A stretch of 64,000 nt of DNA from Klebsiella ornithinolytica NBRC 105727 = ATCC 31898 (GTDB lineage: Bacteria; Pseudomonadota; Gammaproteobacteria; Enterobacterales; Enterobacteriaceae). A model generated the notes under the pieces. The model saw nothing but the letters and a program-made list of their open reading frames with translations, ran no database searches and was not told the origin of the DNA. Each line of letters begins with the position of its first letter. Position 1 is the first letter of the stretch. Positions 22,934 to 31,943 of the stretch are shown here, piece by piece. Location of the stretch: NCBI RefSeq assembly GCF_001598295.1, contig NZ_BCYR01000007.1, positions 186,001-250,000 of the forward strand, written 5' to 3'. A program made the position numbers and the translations under genes.

Positions 22934-25129
22934 ATGCACATCACGTCTTCCCCATTCCCGCTGCGCAAAACGCTGCTGGCGTTAACCATTGGCGCCATTA
23001 CCCAGAGCGCTGTAGCTGCAGACAACACCGCGGATAGCAACAAAAACGAAGAGGTTATGCTCGTTCAGGCGACCGAAGGCAGCGATTTTAAAGCCGGCGG
23101 CGACCTGGTGGTACCGGCCTTCCTTGACGGACAAATTGCCCACGGCGGCCGTATCGGTATGCTTGGCGAACAAAAGGCGATGGATGTGCCGTTTAGCGTT
23201 ATCGGCTATACCTCGAAACTGATTCAGGACCAGCAGGCGCAAACTATCGCCGACGTTATCGGTAATGACGCCGGCGTACAGGCGGTGCAGGGCTACGGTA
23301 ACTTTGCCGAAACCTATCGCATTCGCGGGTTTAAGCTGGATGGCGATGATATGACCATGGGCGGCCTGGCGGGCGTGGTGCCGCGTCAGGTGATGGATAC
23401 CCAGATGCTGGAGCGCGTTGAAGTCTTCAAAGGGGCTAACGGTCTGCTCAATGGCGTCGCCAGCAGCGGCGTCGGCGGGATGATCAACCTCGAACCGAAA
23501 CGTGCGGATGATGTGCCGACCACCCGCGTTGGCGTGGACTATACCGCTGATTCTCAGGTCGGCGGCAGCCTCGACCTTGGCCGTCGCTTTGGCGAAGATA
23601 ATCAGTTTGGCGCCCGGGTGAACCTAGTTCACCGCGAAGGTGAGGGCGCGGTTGATAATGACCGGCGCCGCACGACGCTGGGGTCACTGGGGCTGGATTA
23701 TCGCGGCGACCGTTTGCGCTCCTCTCTTGATTTCGGCTATCAGAAAAAGACGTTCCATGGCGGAACGATGGGGATCAATATCAGCGGCGTCGATTTTGTT
23801 CCTGCGCTGCCGGATAACAGCAAAAACTACAGCCAGAAGTGGGGCTATAGCGATATAGAAAGCGAATTCGGTATGGCCAAAGCCGAGTATGACCTGACCA
23901 ACAGCTGGACGTTGTACAGCGCCCTCGGCGGCCAGCACTCGCATGAAACCGGCACCTATAGCGCGCCGAAGCTGGTTAACGGCAACGGCGATGCTACCGT
24001 CGGGCGTCTGGATACCAACCGCATCATCGACTCGATCAGCGGAATGGGCGGTGTACGGGGTAATTTCAACACCGGGGTTATCTCTCATCAGGTCAACGTC
24101 GGCTATGCCGCCCAGGTCAGAACCGATGCCACCGCCTGGCGTATGTCGGCGAAAAACCCGACCACCAATATCTATGACAACCATGATGTGGCGATGCCGG
24201 ATAACGCCTATTTTGGCGGCAATTACTTCGACCCGCTCACCACGTCACGCAGCCGTACCCAGGGCTGGCTGCTGAGCGACACGCTAGGCTTCTTTGATAA
24301 CAGCCTGCTGCTCACCGCCGCCGCGCGTCATCAGAAAGTGGTGGTGCGTAACTACAGCAACAAAACCGGTCTGGAAGATACGTCTTCCCGCTATACCCAG
24401 AGCCGCTGGACGCCGACGGTGGGTCTGGTCTACAAGCCGTGGGAGACGCTGTCGCTGTACGCCAACCACACCGAGGCGCTGCAGCCGGGGAGCGTGGCGC
24501 CAAATACCGCGACAAATGCCGGGCAGAGCACCGGGATCGCTCATTCGAAACAGGATGAGGTTGGGGTGAAAATTGATTATGGCACCCTGGGGGGATCGCT
24601 GGCGCTGTTTGAAATTAAAAAGCCTAACGCTATCTCCGATGCTAACGGCTACTACGGGCTGGATGGCGAGCAGCGTAACCGCGGCGTCGAACTGAACATC
24701 TTCGGCGAACCGACGCTGGGCCTGCGCCTGAACGGCAGCGTTCAGTGGCTGGATCCGGAGCAAACCAAAACGGCGAAGGGTATCAACGATGGTAAAGATG
24801 CCATCGGCGTTTCTCGCTTCTACGCGGTGTTAGGCGCGGAGTATGACATCAAGCCGGTTGACGGGCTGACGGCCACCGCACGGGTGAACCACACCGGTTC
24901 ACAGTATGCCGACGCGGCGAACAGCAAAAAACTCGACAGCTATACGACCCTCGATTTGGGCGTACGCTACCGTCTGGCGCTGAACCAGAATCAAAACCAG
25001 ATGGTCCTGCGTGCCGGGGTGGATAATGTGACCAATGAGAACTACTGGTCAGGTATTGATGATACCGGCACCTATCTGTTCCAGGGCCAGCCACGTACCG
25101 TTAAAGTATCGATGAGCTACGATTTCTGA
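22934..25129 (+). CDS. TonB-dependent siderophore receptor (FcuA/FiuA-like)
   Basis: 731-residue outer-membrane receptor. It has a signal peptide (MHITSSPFPLRKTLLALTIG, cleavage after AVA). The TonB box is probably near NEEVMLVQA. The plug domain follows: DVPFSVIGYTSKLIQDQQAQ, TIADVIGNDAGVQ, RIRGFKLDGDDM, LERVEVFKGANGLLNGVASS, GVGGMINLEPKRA. The 22-strand barrel ends in an aromatic residue (VSMSYDF). The plug pattern is that of hydroxamate (ferrichrome-like) receptors such as FcuA; the actual ligand is unknown. It is second in an operon with the propeller lipoprotein, behind a Fur-box-like site. Confidence 0.87.
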   Translation: MHITSSPFPLRKTLLALTIGAITQSAVAADNTADSNKNEEVMLVQATEGSDFKAGGDLVVPAFLDGQIAHGGRIGMLGEQKAMDVPFSVIGYTSKLIQDQQAQTIADVIGNDAGVQAVQGYGNFAETYRIRGFKLDGDDMTMGGLAGVVPRQVMDTQMLERVEVFKGANGLLNGVASSGVGGMINLEPKRADDVPTTRVGVDYTADSQVGGSLDLGRRFGEDNQFGARVNLVHREGEGAVDNDRRRTTLGSLGLDYRGDRLRSSLDFGYQKKTFHGGTMGINISGVDFVPALPDNSKNYSQKWGYSDIESEFGMAKAEYDLTNSWTLYSALGGQHSHETGTYSAPKLVNGNGDATVGRLDTNRIIDSISGMGGVRGNFNTGVISHQVNVGYAAQVRTDATAWRMSAKNPTTNIYDNHDVAMPDNAYFGGNYFDPLTTSRSRTQGWLLSDTLGFFDNSLLLTAAARHQKVVVRNYSNKTGLEDTSSRYTQSRWTPTVGLVYKPWETLSLYANHTEALQPGSVAPNTATNAGQSTGIAHSKQDEVGVKIDYGTLGGSLALFEIKKPNAISDANGYYGLDGEQRNRGVELNIFGEPTLGLRLNGSVQWLDPEQTKTAKGINDGKDAIGVSRFYAVLGAEYDIKPVDGLTATARVNHTGSQYADAANSKKLDSYTTLDLGVRYRLALNQNQNQMVLRAGVDNVTNENYWSGIDDTGTYLFQGQPRTVKVSMSYDF

Positions 25130-25292
25130 TCGTAAAATTCGGGGCGGGACAACGCCGCTCGCCCCTTCTGTGTATCCCTTTTCCGCCGTTCGTCACCATC
25201 CCTTGCCGCGCAATCAACGCATCTGCAACTTGAAGTCGGGCGAGCAGAAGTGTTAAAAGGTGCCCCTTCATAAAAACTCACAGGGGAAAGAC

Positions 25293-26669
25293 GTGAAAGA
25301 CGCGTCAACGCAGTCAGATGCCACAGCGGAGAGCGGCCCGACGCTTCATCGCGGTTTACAGAACCGACATATTCAGCTCATTGCCCTCGGCGGGGCTATC
25401 GGTACCGGCCTGTTTCTCGGTATCGGACCGGCGATTCAGATGGCCGGGCCGGCCGTCCTGATCGGCTATGCCGTCGCCGGGATCGTCGCTTTTCTGATCA
25501 TGCGCCAGCTTGGCGAAATGGTGGTCGAAGAGCCCGTATCCGGCTCCTTTGCCCACTTCGCGTATAAATACTGGGGCCCGTTTGCCGGTTTTCTCTCCGG
25601 CTGGAACTACTGGGTGATGTTTGTGCTGGTGGGGATGGCTGAGCTCACCGCCGCCGGCATCTATATGCAGTACTGGCTTCCGGATGTGCCGACCTGGGTC
25701 TGGGCGGCGGCCTTCTTTGTCATCATCAATGCCGTTAACCTCGTTAACGTTCGCCTGTATGGCGAGGCGGAATTCTGGTTTGCCTTAATTAAAGTGCTGG
25801 CGATTATCGGCATGATTGGCTTTGGCCTGTGGATGTTGTTTGGCGGCCACGGCGGCAGCAAAGCCGGATTTGACAACCTGTGGCGCCACGGCGGTTTCTT
25901 CGCCACCGGCTGGCATGGCCTGGTGATGTCTCTGGCGGTGATTATGTTCTCTTTCGGCGGCCTGGAGCTGATTGGTATTACCGCCGCCGAAGCGCAAAAT
26001 CCGGAAAAGAGCATTCCGAAGGCGGTAAACCAGGTGGTGTACCGTATTCTGCTGTTTTATATCGGTTCGCTGGTGGTGCTGCTGGCGCTCTATCCGTGGG
26101 TGGAAATCAAGTCCGACAGCAGCCCGTTTGTGATGATTTTTCATAATCTTGACAGTAACGTGGTAGCTTCTGCACTTAACTTCGTCATTCTGGTGGCATC
26201 GCTGTCGGTCTACAACAGCGGCGTTTACTCCAACAGCCGCATGCTGTTCGGTCTGTCGGTACAGGGCAATGCGCCGAAGTTTCTGGCCCGCGTCAGCAAA
26301 CGCGGCGTGCCGGTCAATTCGCTGATCCTCTCCGGGGTGATTACCTCGCTGGTGGTGCTGCTGAACTATCTGCTGCCGCAGAAAGCGCTGGGTCTGCTGA
26401 TGGCGCTGGTAGTGGCAACGCTGCTGCTGAACTGGATCATGATCTGCATGGCGCACCTGAAGTTCCGCGCGGCCCAGCGTCGAAAAGGGCGGGAGCCGAA
26501 GTTCAAAGCGCTGCTGGCACCGGGCGGCAACTACCTCTGTATTGCCTTCCTTGCGCTGATTCTGGTGCTGATGTGCACCATCGACGGGATGCGCCTGTCG
26601 GCCATTCTGCTGCCGGTATGGATCCTGTTCCTGTTTATCGTCTTTAAGCTGCTGCGCCGTCCGGCGTAA
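25293..26669 (+). CDS. pheP: Phenylalanine-specific permease PheP
   Basis: 458-residue APC-family proton symporter for phenylalanine in the inner membrane. It is nearly identical in wording to E. coli PheP: TLHRGLQNRHIQLIALGGAI, GTGLFLGIGPAIQMAGPAVL, EEPVSGSFAHFAYKYWGPFA, GFLSGWNYWVMFVLVGMAEL, and EKSIPKAVNQVVYRILLFYI. Start is GTG at 25293 (MKDASTQS, matching MKNASTVS of E. coli), with AGGGGA before it; an upstream in-frame GTG at 25260 is not supported. It marks the left edge of the E. coli-like backbone. A strong terminator follows. Confidence 0.96.
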   Translation: MKDASTQSDATAESGPTLHRGLQNRHIQLIALGGAIGTGLFLGIGPAIQMAGPAVLIGYAVAGIVAFLIMRQLGEMVVEEPVSGSFAHFAYKYWGPFAGFLSGWNYWVMFVLVGMAELTAAGIYMQYWLPDVPTWVWAAAFFVIINAVNLVNVRLYGEAEFWFALIKVLAIIGMIGFGLWMLFGGHGGSKAGFDNLWRHGGFFATGWHGLVMSLAVIMFSFGGLELIGITAAEAQNPEKSIPKAVNQVVYRILLFYIGSLVVLLALYPWVEIKSDSSPFVMIFHNLDSNVVASALNFVILVASLSVYNSGVYSNSRMLFGLSVQGNAPKFLARVSKRGVPVNSLILSGVITSLVVLLNYLLPQKALGLLMALVVATLLLNWIMICMAHLKFRAAQRRKGREPKFKALLAPGGNYLCIAFLALILVLMCTIDGMRLSAILLPVWILFLFIVFKLLRRPA

Positions 26670-26678
26670 TGCCTCCTT

Positions 26679-26698
26679 GCCCCGGCCTTCGCCGGGGC
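26679..26698 (+). terminator. Terminator after pheP
   Basis: A perfect 8-base GC stem, GCCCCGGC/GCCGGGGC, closes a CTTC tetraloop 9 bases after the pheP stop, followed by GTTCTGCCTTTT. Confidence 0.75.
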
Positions 26699-26758
26699 GT
26701 TCTGCCTTTTATTGTGATCGTCTTCGCGCTTAGCGTAATTAGCGCAGGATCTTCTTTT

Positions 26759-26776
26759 TGTAATCGATTACTTTTT
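26759..26776. promoter_or_regulatory. LacI-type operator, copy 1
   Basis: TGTAATCGATTACTTTTT, with a 10-base perfect palindrome TAATCGATTA at 26761-26770. It is identical to the copy at 26791-26808. The central CG palindrome is typical of LacI/GalR-family operators, and a LacI-family gene closes this gene group (30954-31934). Confidence 0.65.
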
Positions 26777-26790
26777 ATTTCGTGACGTTT

Positions 26791-26808
26791 TGTAATCGAT
26801 TACTTTTT
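26791..26808. promoter_or_regulatory. LacI-type operator, copy 2
   Basis: The second exact copy of TGTAATCGATTACTTTTT. Its centre is 32 bases (about three helical turns) from copy 1, and it ends 13 bases before the MFS start codon, so a bound repressor would cover the ribosome site region and promoter. Confidence 0.65.
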
Positions 26809-26821
26809 GAGGGCGGACAAA

Positions 26822-28063
26822 ATGGTATCAACGACGGAAGGACGTGAAAGCGTTGGCGTGCAGCACCGGTTTCTGGTGCCGCGCCTGGCGTTAATGATGT
26901 TTATGCAGTTCTTTATCTGGGGAAGCTGGTCGGTGACCCTGGGGCTGGTGATGACGCGATACGATATGGCGCTGCTGATTGGCGATGCGTTCTCTGCCGG
27001 GCCTATTGCCTCGATTTTGTCGCCGTTTGTGCTGGGGATGCTGGTCGATCGCTTCTTTGCTTCGCAGAAAGTGATGGCGGTGATGCACCTGGCGGGAGCC
27101 GCGATCCTGTGGTTCGTCCCCCAGGCGCTGGTCGCGCACAATGGCGCGCTGCTTATCGGCCTGCTGTTTGGCTATACGTTGTGCTATATGCCGACGCTGG
27201 CGCTGACCAACAATATCGCTTTCCACAGCCTGAATAATGTTGATAAAACCTTCCCGGTGGTGCGCGTCTTTGGCACCATCGGCTGGATTATTGCCGGGAT
27301 TTGTATTGGCGTGAGCGGAATTTCCGATACCACGGCTATCTTTAATCTGGCGGCGCTGTGTTCGGTCTTACTGGCCCTCTACAGCCTGACTTTGCCGCAT
27401 ACGCCGGCAGCGGCGAAAGGCATTCCGCTGAAGTTTCGCGACCTGCTCTGCGCCGATGCGTTTGCGCTGCTCAAGACGCGCCATTTCTTTATTTTCTCAC
27501 TCTGCGCCACGCTGATCTCGATTCCGCTGGGGACCTACTATGCCTACACCGCCTCCTGGCTGGCGGATGCCGGCGTGGCGGATGTCAGCACCGCGATGTC
27601 ATTTGGGCAGATGTCGGAAATCGCGTTTATGCTGGTGATCCCGCTGCTGTTTCGCCGTCTCGGGGTCAAGTACATGCTGCTGGTCGGGATGGTGGCGTGG
27701 TTTGTGCGCTATGCCTTCTTTGCCCTTGGAGTGAGCGAAGAGGGGCGCTTCCTGCTCTATCTCGGCATCCTGCTGCACGGCGTGTGCTACGACTTCTTTT
27801 TTGTCGTCGGCTTTATCTATACCGACCGCGTGGCGGGAGAGAAGGTCAAAGGCCAGGCGCAAAGCATGATAGTCATGTTTACCTACGGCATCGGGATGCT
27901 ATTGGGATCGCAAATTTCCGGCGCGCTGTATAACCAGCTGGTGGCCGGGCAGACCGTACCGCAGGCGTGGGTCACCTTCTGGTGGATCCCGGCGGTGGCC
28001 GCGGCGGTTATCGCGCTGATTTTCCTTTTCTCTTTCCAGTATCGCGAGAAAGAGCAGTATTAA
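26822..28063 (+). CDS. MFS sugar/nucleoside:proton symporter (NupG/YegT-like)
   Basis: 413-residue inner-membrane carrier with 12 hydrophobic segments. The N-terminal MMFMQFFIWGSWSVTLGLVM is the characteristic start of the nucleoside:H+ symporter family (NupG, XapB, YegT), and GFIYTDRVAGEKVKGQAQSM is the conserved late loop. Members of this family linked to sugar isomerase and Gfo/Idh genes often carry sugars or glycosides rather than nucleosides. Start ATG 26822, with GAGGGCGG before it. It is the first gene of a three-gene operon with the isomerase and dehydrogenase, downstream of the paired operators. Confidence 0.8.
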   Translation: MVSTTEGRESVGVQHRFLVPRLALMMFMQFFIWGSWSVTLGLVMTRYDMALLIGDAFSAGPIASILSPFVLGMLVDRFFASQKVMAVMHLAGAAILWFVPQALVAHNGALLIGLLFGYTLCYMPTLALTNNIAFHSLNNVDKTFPVVRVFGTIGWIIAGICIGVSGISDTTAIFNLAALCSVLLALYSLTLPHTPAAAKGIPLKFRDLLCADAFALLKTRHFFIFSLCATLISIPLGTYYAYTASWLADAGVADVSTAMSFGQMSEIAFMLVIPLLFRRLGVKYMLLVGMVAWFVRYAFFALGVSEEGRFLLYLGILLHGVCYDFFFVVGFIYTDRVAGEKVKGQAQSMIVMFTYGIGMLLGSQISGALYNQLVAGQTVPQAWVTFWWIPAVAAAVIALIFLFSFQYREKEQY

Positions 28064-28078
28064 CTATCAGGAGGGGGT

Positions 28079-29107
28079 ATGAAAACGATGAAGGGACCGG
28101 GGATTTTTCTGGCGCAGTTTATCGGCGCGCAGGCGCCGTTTAACACCCTGGACGGGATCGCCGCCTGGGCCGCCGGACTGGGCTATCAGGCGCTACAGAT
28201 CCCGTGTAATCATCCGGCTATTTTTGATGTTGAACGCGCGGCGATGAGCCAGACCTACTGCGATGAGATTCGCGGGCGACTGGCGGAACATAGTCTGACC
28301 ATCAGCGAGCTCTCAACCCATCTGGAAGGGCAGCTGGTGGCGGTTCATCCGGCCTATGACGCGGCGTTCGACGCCTTTGCCCCCGCCGCGCTACGCGGAA
28401 ATCCGCCGGCACGCCAGCAGTGGGCGGTGGAAAAAGTACGTCAGGCGGCGGTGGCTTCGGCGCGCTTAGGCCTGCAGGCCCATGCGACATTTTCCGGATC
28501 GCTGGCGTGGCCTCTGTTTTATCCCTGGCCGCCGCATAATCCGTCACGAATTGATGAGGCGTTTGATGAACTGGCGCGGCGCTGGCGTCCGCTCCTCGAT
28601 CTATACGATGAGCAGGGGATCGATCTTTGCTATGAAATTCATCCGGGTGAGGATCTGCACGATGGCGTGACTTTTGAACGTTTCCTGCAGCGGGTAGATA
28701 ACCATCCGCGCTGCAATATGCTCTACGATCCCAGCCATTTGCACCTCCAGCAGATGGACTACCTGGCGTATATCGATATCTACCATTCGCGGATCAAAGC
28801 CTTTCATGTCAAAGATGCCGAGTTTCGTCGCGACGGCCGCAGCGGCGTGTACGGCGGCTATCAGAACTGGCTGCAGCGGGCGGGGCGCTTTCGCTCGCCC
28901 GGGGATGGGCAAATTGATTTCAAGAGCATTTTCAGCAAGCTGACCGAGTACGACTTTGACGGCTGGGCGGTGCTGGAGTGGGAGTGCTGCCTGAAGGAGG
29001 CGGAGGCCGGCGCGCGCGAAGGCAGCGAATTTATCCGCCGCCATATTATTCCCGTCTCCGAACGGGCGTTTGATGATTTCGCCAGCGGTCGCGAGGGGCA
29101 AGCATGA
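28079..29107 (+). CDS. Sugar-phosphate isomerase/epimerase-type TIM-barrel protein
   Basis: 342-residue xylose-isomerase-like TIM-barrel protein (AP endonuclease family 2 fold). Metal-site motifs are visible: the Glu/His pair in LCYEIHPGEDLHDG, NMLYDPSHLHLQQMD with Asp and His, IKAFHVKDAEFRRDGRSGVY with His and Asp, and the late Glu in GWAVLEWECCLKEAEAGA. Related enzymes epimerise or isomerise keto-sugars, for example in keto-glycoside breakdown. AGGAGGGGG precedes the start at 28079 (28088 is a less likely alternative). It overlaps the next gene by 4 bases (ATGA), showing tight coupling. Confidence 0.82.
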   Translation: MKTMKGPGIFLAQFIGAQAPFNTLDGIAAWAAGLGYQALQIPCNHPAIFDVERAAMSQTYCDEIRGRLAEHSLTISELSTHLEGQLVAVHPAYDAAFDAFAPAALRGNPPARQQWAVEKVRQAAVASARLGLQAHATFSGSLAWPLFYPWPPHNPSRIDEAFDELARRWRPLLDLYDEQGIDLCYEIHPGEDLHDGVTFERFLQRVDNHPRCNMLYDPSHLHLQQMDYLAYIDIYHSRIKAFHVKDAEFRRDGRSGVYGGYQNWLQRAGRFRSPGDGQIDFKSIFSKLTEYDFDGWAVLEWECCLKEAEAGAREGSEFIRRHIIPVSERAFDDFASGREGQA

Positions 29108-30255
29108 TTCAGGTTGGCATTGTTGGGACTGGATTTATTGGTCCGGCGCATATTGAAGCGCTGCGCCGGGTCGGGGACATCGAGGTGGTGGCGCTGTGCG
29201 ACAGCAATCTGGCGCAGGCGCAGCAAAAAGCGCGGCAGCTGAATGTGGCTCATGCTTATGGTCAGGTTGAGGAACTCCTGGCACATCCCGGTTTACAGGT
29301 GGTACATAACTGCACGCCGAACCACCTGCACGCGAAGATTAACCGCCAGGCGTTGCACGCCGGGCTGCATCTGTTCTCGGAAAAACCGCTGTGCATGCTT
29401 CCGGATGAGGCGCGTGAACTGGTCACGCTGGCGGAGAAGGCGGGGGTGGTGCACGGCGTAAGCTTCGTCTATCGCCAGTTCGCGATGGTCCAGCAGGCCG
29501 CCAGCATGATGCGCGCCGGGCAGGTCGGACGGCTTTTTTCGGCGCACGGCAGCTATTTGCAGGACTGGATGGTGCAGCAAAGTGACTATAACTGGCGGGT
29601 GGAGTCGGCGCTGGGCGGCGCTTCGCGGGCGGTGGCGGATATCGGCTCCCACTGGTGCGACACGGTGCAGTTTATGACCGGCAGGCGCATCACCGAGGTG
29701 ATGGCGGATCTTTCTATCGTCTGGCCGACGCGCCACGCGGCCGTTTCCGGCGAGTCCACCTTCAGCCAGACGGGGGAATCTCCGCGTTTTGAGGTGCGCG
29801 AGGTAGATACGGAAGATATGGGGTCCGTGCTGTTTCGCTTTGATGACGGCAGCAAAGGCTGTTTTACCGTTTCTCAGGTCAGCGCCGGAAGAAAGAACCG
29901 CCTGGCGGTTGAAATTAACGGCAGCCGCTGTTCGCTGGCGTGGGATCAGGAGCTTCCGCAGCGGCTGTGGATTGGCCAGCGCGCGCAGCCAAATCAGCTG
30001 CTCAGCGATGACCCGAGTCTGATGCAGGCGGACATCGCCGCCAGCGCCCACTTCCCCGGCGGGCATAATGAGGGGTGGCCGGACGCCTTCAAGAATATGA
30101 TGTTGAGCTTCTATCAGGCGGTACGCGCCGGGACGATGCCGGCAGCCGACGAACGGCGTTTCGCCTCATTTTATGAAGGGGCGGATGTGATGTATATCGT
30201 TGACGCGATTTTGCAAAGCCATCGGCAGCAGCGCTGGGTCAGCGTCAGGCGATAG
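29104..30255 (+). CDS. Gfo/Idh/MocA-family sugar oxidoreductase
   Basis: 383-residue NAD(P)-dependent dehydrogenase. The N-terminal Rossmann domain has GIVGTGFIGPAHIEALRRVG. The family-defining EKP motif is in LFSEKPLCMLPDEARELVTL (catalytic Lys). The C-terminal domain has ADIGSHWCDTVQFMTGRRI with the conserved Asp/His pair. It should oxidise a sugar or glycoside hydroxyl. The pairing with a TIM-barrel isomerase recalls E. coli YcjS/YcjR, which act on glycosides through 3-keto intermediates; this comparison is an inference. Last gene of the operon, followed by a terminator. Confidence 0.85.
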   Translation: MIQVGIVGTGFIGPAHIEALRRVGDIEVVALCDSNLAQAQQKARQLNVAHAYGQVEELLAHPGLQVVHNCTPNHLHAKINRQALHAGLHLFSEKPLCMLPDEARELVTLAEKAGVVHGVSFVYRQFAMVQQAASMMRAGQVGRLFSAHGSYLQDWMVQQSDYNWRVESALGGASRAVADIGSHWCDTVQFMTGRRITEVMADLSIVWPTRHAAVSGESTFSQTGESPRFEVREVDTEDMGSVLFRFDDGSKGCFTVSQVSAGRKNRLAVEINGSRCSLAWDQELPQRLWIGQRAQPNQLLSDDPSLMQADIAASAHFPGGHNEGWPDAFKNMMLSFYQAVRAGTMPAADERRFASFYEGADVMYIVDAILQSHRQQRWVSVRR

Positions 30256-30263
30256 GCGGCAGG

Positions 30264-30289
30264 TTGTGCGCCACTCCGGTGGCGCGCAA
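30264..30289. terminator. Bidirectional terminator
   Basis: An 11-base stem, TTGTGCGCCAC/GTGGCGCGCAA (one G-T pair), closes a TCCG loop between the convergent dehydrogenase and lipoprotein genes. Confidence 0.7.
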
Positions 30290-30293
30290 TGAC

Positions 30294-30719
30294 TTATTTT
30301 ACGCCGAGATACCCGTCCAGATAGGCGGCGGAAAGTTCGTTGCCGAACAGCACCGCGTCTTTATTCTCCATGTCATTATTCCAGCTATCGCTGGCATTGC
30401 CGGTGAAGGTGTGTTGTGACCGGGTACCCTTCATAACCTGCTGCTTAATGGCATCGGCATTGCGTCGGGCATCGCTTTCGCTGACGCCGGCGGTTCGGTC
30501 CTGTTTGCCGCGGTGATAGATCTCGGTGAAGGTCGGCAGATTTAAGCGGTAATTTTCCTGCCGGTTAACGGCAAAATTACCGCCGACAAAATCAGAACGA
30601 TGGGCGACAAAATAGTACGCATGGCGCTCCGGCGATGATTTTGAGGCGGTGCAGCCGGTGAGGGCGGCGAGAGAACCGCCGAGGACAAGCAGTGCGACTT
30701 GAATTTTCATTGATGACAT
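30294..30719 (-). CDS. Small lipoprotein, possibly Exc2-family
   Basis: About 141 residues with a lipoprotein signal (MKIQVALLVLGGSLAALTGC, lipobox LTGC). The mature part is hydrophilic and carries YYFVAHRSDFVGGNFAVNRQ, EIYHRGKQDRTAGVSESDAR and a C-terminal LSAAYLDGYLG. This is reminiscent of the Exc2 lipoproteins first known from ColE1-type plasmid exclusion and also common on Klebsiella chromosomes. The family assignment is tentative and the function unknown. The start could be 30722, 30719 or 30710; AGGG lies immediately before the first ATG. It stands alone between terminator and its own promoter, facing away from the LacI gene. Confidence 0.65.
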   Translation of the reverse strand: MSSMKIQVALLVLGGSLAALTGCTASKSSPERHAYYFVAHRSDFVGGNFAVNRQENYRLNLPTFTEIYHRGKQDRTAGVSESDARRNADAIKQQVMKGTRSQHTFTGNASDSWNNDMENKDAVLFGNELSAAYLDGYLGVK

Positions 30720-30953
30720 CATCCCTAACGTATTGATAGTAAGCTTTTATAATTATCGGCGCCCGAGCGCGGTGTTTATGTTACCTGAAAAATCATCGCG
30801 CTTAACGCGCAAGGATAATAGCCCTGATAATTAATAGTTTTCCATCACGATGCGTAGGGGCATCAGCGGGCTGGCGCGCGCCCCGCTGCACACCGACGGC
30901 CCGTTTATGGTAGCCTGCGCATTATTCCCCTTATCCCAGGAAGTGCCGCCTTT

Positions 30954-31934
30954 ATGTCAATTCAGAAAATCGCCCGTCTGGCGGGTGTCTCAGTGGCAAC
31001 CGTATCGCGGGTGCTGAATAACAGCGATACCGTTAAACCGAAGAACCGCGAACGCGTGCTGCAGGCGATTAAAGAGAGCAACTATCAGCCTAACCTGCTG
31101 GCCCGCCAGCTGCGGACGGCACGGAGCTATATGATTCTGGTGATGGTGTCGAATATTGCGAACCCGTTTTGTGCGGAAGTGGTGAAGGGCATTGAAGAGG
31201 AGGCGGAGAAGCACGGCTACCGTATTTTACTGTGTAATTCCGGGTCCGATCTGGCGCGCTCGACTTCCGGGCTGAGGCTGCTGTCGGGGAAAGTGGTCGA
31301 CGGGATTATTACGATGAACGCGCTCTCCAGTCTGCCGGAACTGACGATGATGATCGGTGATGCGCCGTGGGTACAGTGCGCCGAGTATGCCGATGCCGGC
31401 AGTATCTCCTGCGTCGGCATTAACGACATCGATGCGGCGCAGGGGGCGGTATCGCGGCTGGCGGAGAGCGGTCATCGGCGCATTGCCCTGATTAACCACG
31501 ATCTGAGCTATCGCTATGCCCGCCTGCGCGAGCGCGGCTATAAAAACGTACTGCATGTGCGTGAACTGGCCTGGCAGCAGGTGGCTTATGCCAGCGACCT
31601 CAGCGCCGCCGCCGGTAAAGCGGCAATGGAAACGCTGCTGGCCTCCAGAGAGCGGCCGGATGCGGTATTTGCCGTCGCCGACTCGCTGGCGGCGGGCGCC
31701 CTGCGGGCGATCGCCCAGGCCGGACTGCGGGTGCCGGACGATATTGCGGTCATGGGATTTGATGGTACGGAGCTGGCGGAGATGGTCTCGCCGCAGCTGA
31801 CCACCGTGGAACAGCCGTCGCGCGACATTGGCCGTACGGCGGTGACCCTACTGCTGAAGAAAATCGACAACCCGGAGGCCACCGCCGAACGGGTGATGAT
31901 GGACTGGCGCATCATTGCCCGCGCCAGTGCCTGA
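30954..31934 (+). CDS. LacI/GalR-family repressor of the adjacent sugar operon
   Basis: 326-residue regulator. The N-terminal helix-turn-helix is MSIQKIARLAGVSVATVSRV with hinge LLARQLRTARS, followed by a periplasmic-binding-protein-like effector domain (MVSNIANPFCAEVVKGIEEE; AVMGFDGTELAEMVSPQLTT; VEQPSRDIGRTA). It probably represses the MFS-isomerase-dehydrogenase operon through the paired TAATCGATTA operators at 26761 and 26793. No copy of that operator was seen before its own start, so autoregulation through it is not supported. The inducer is presumably a sugar or derivative. Confidence 0.9.
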   Translation: MSIQKIARLAGVSVATVSRVLNNSDTVKPKNRERVLQAIKESNYQPNLLARQLRTARSYMILVMVSNIANPFCAEVVKGIEEEAEKHGYRILLCNSGSDLARSTSGLRLLSGKVVDGIITMNALSSLPELTMMIGDAPWVQCAEYADAGSISCVGINDIDAAQGAVSRLAESGHRRIALINHDLSYRYARLRERGYKNVLHVRELAWQQVAYASDLSAAAGKAAMETLLASRERPDAVFAVADSLAAGALRAIAQAGLRVPDDIAVMGFDGTELAEMVSPQLTTVEQPSRDIGRTAVTLLLKKIDNPEATAERVMMDWRIIARASA

Positions 31935-31943
31935 GCCTTACCC

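Noticed and set aside
30294-30722. Plasmid-derived exclusion gene as a sign of a mobile element
   Set aside because: Exc2-like lipoproteins also occur on Klebsiella chromosomes, the family assignment itself is tentative, and no plasmid or phage gene is nearby.
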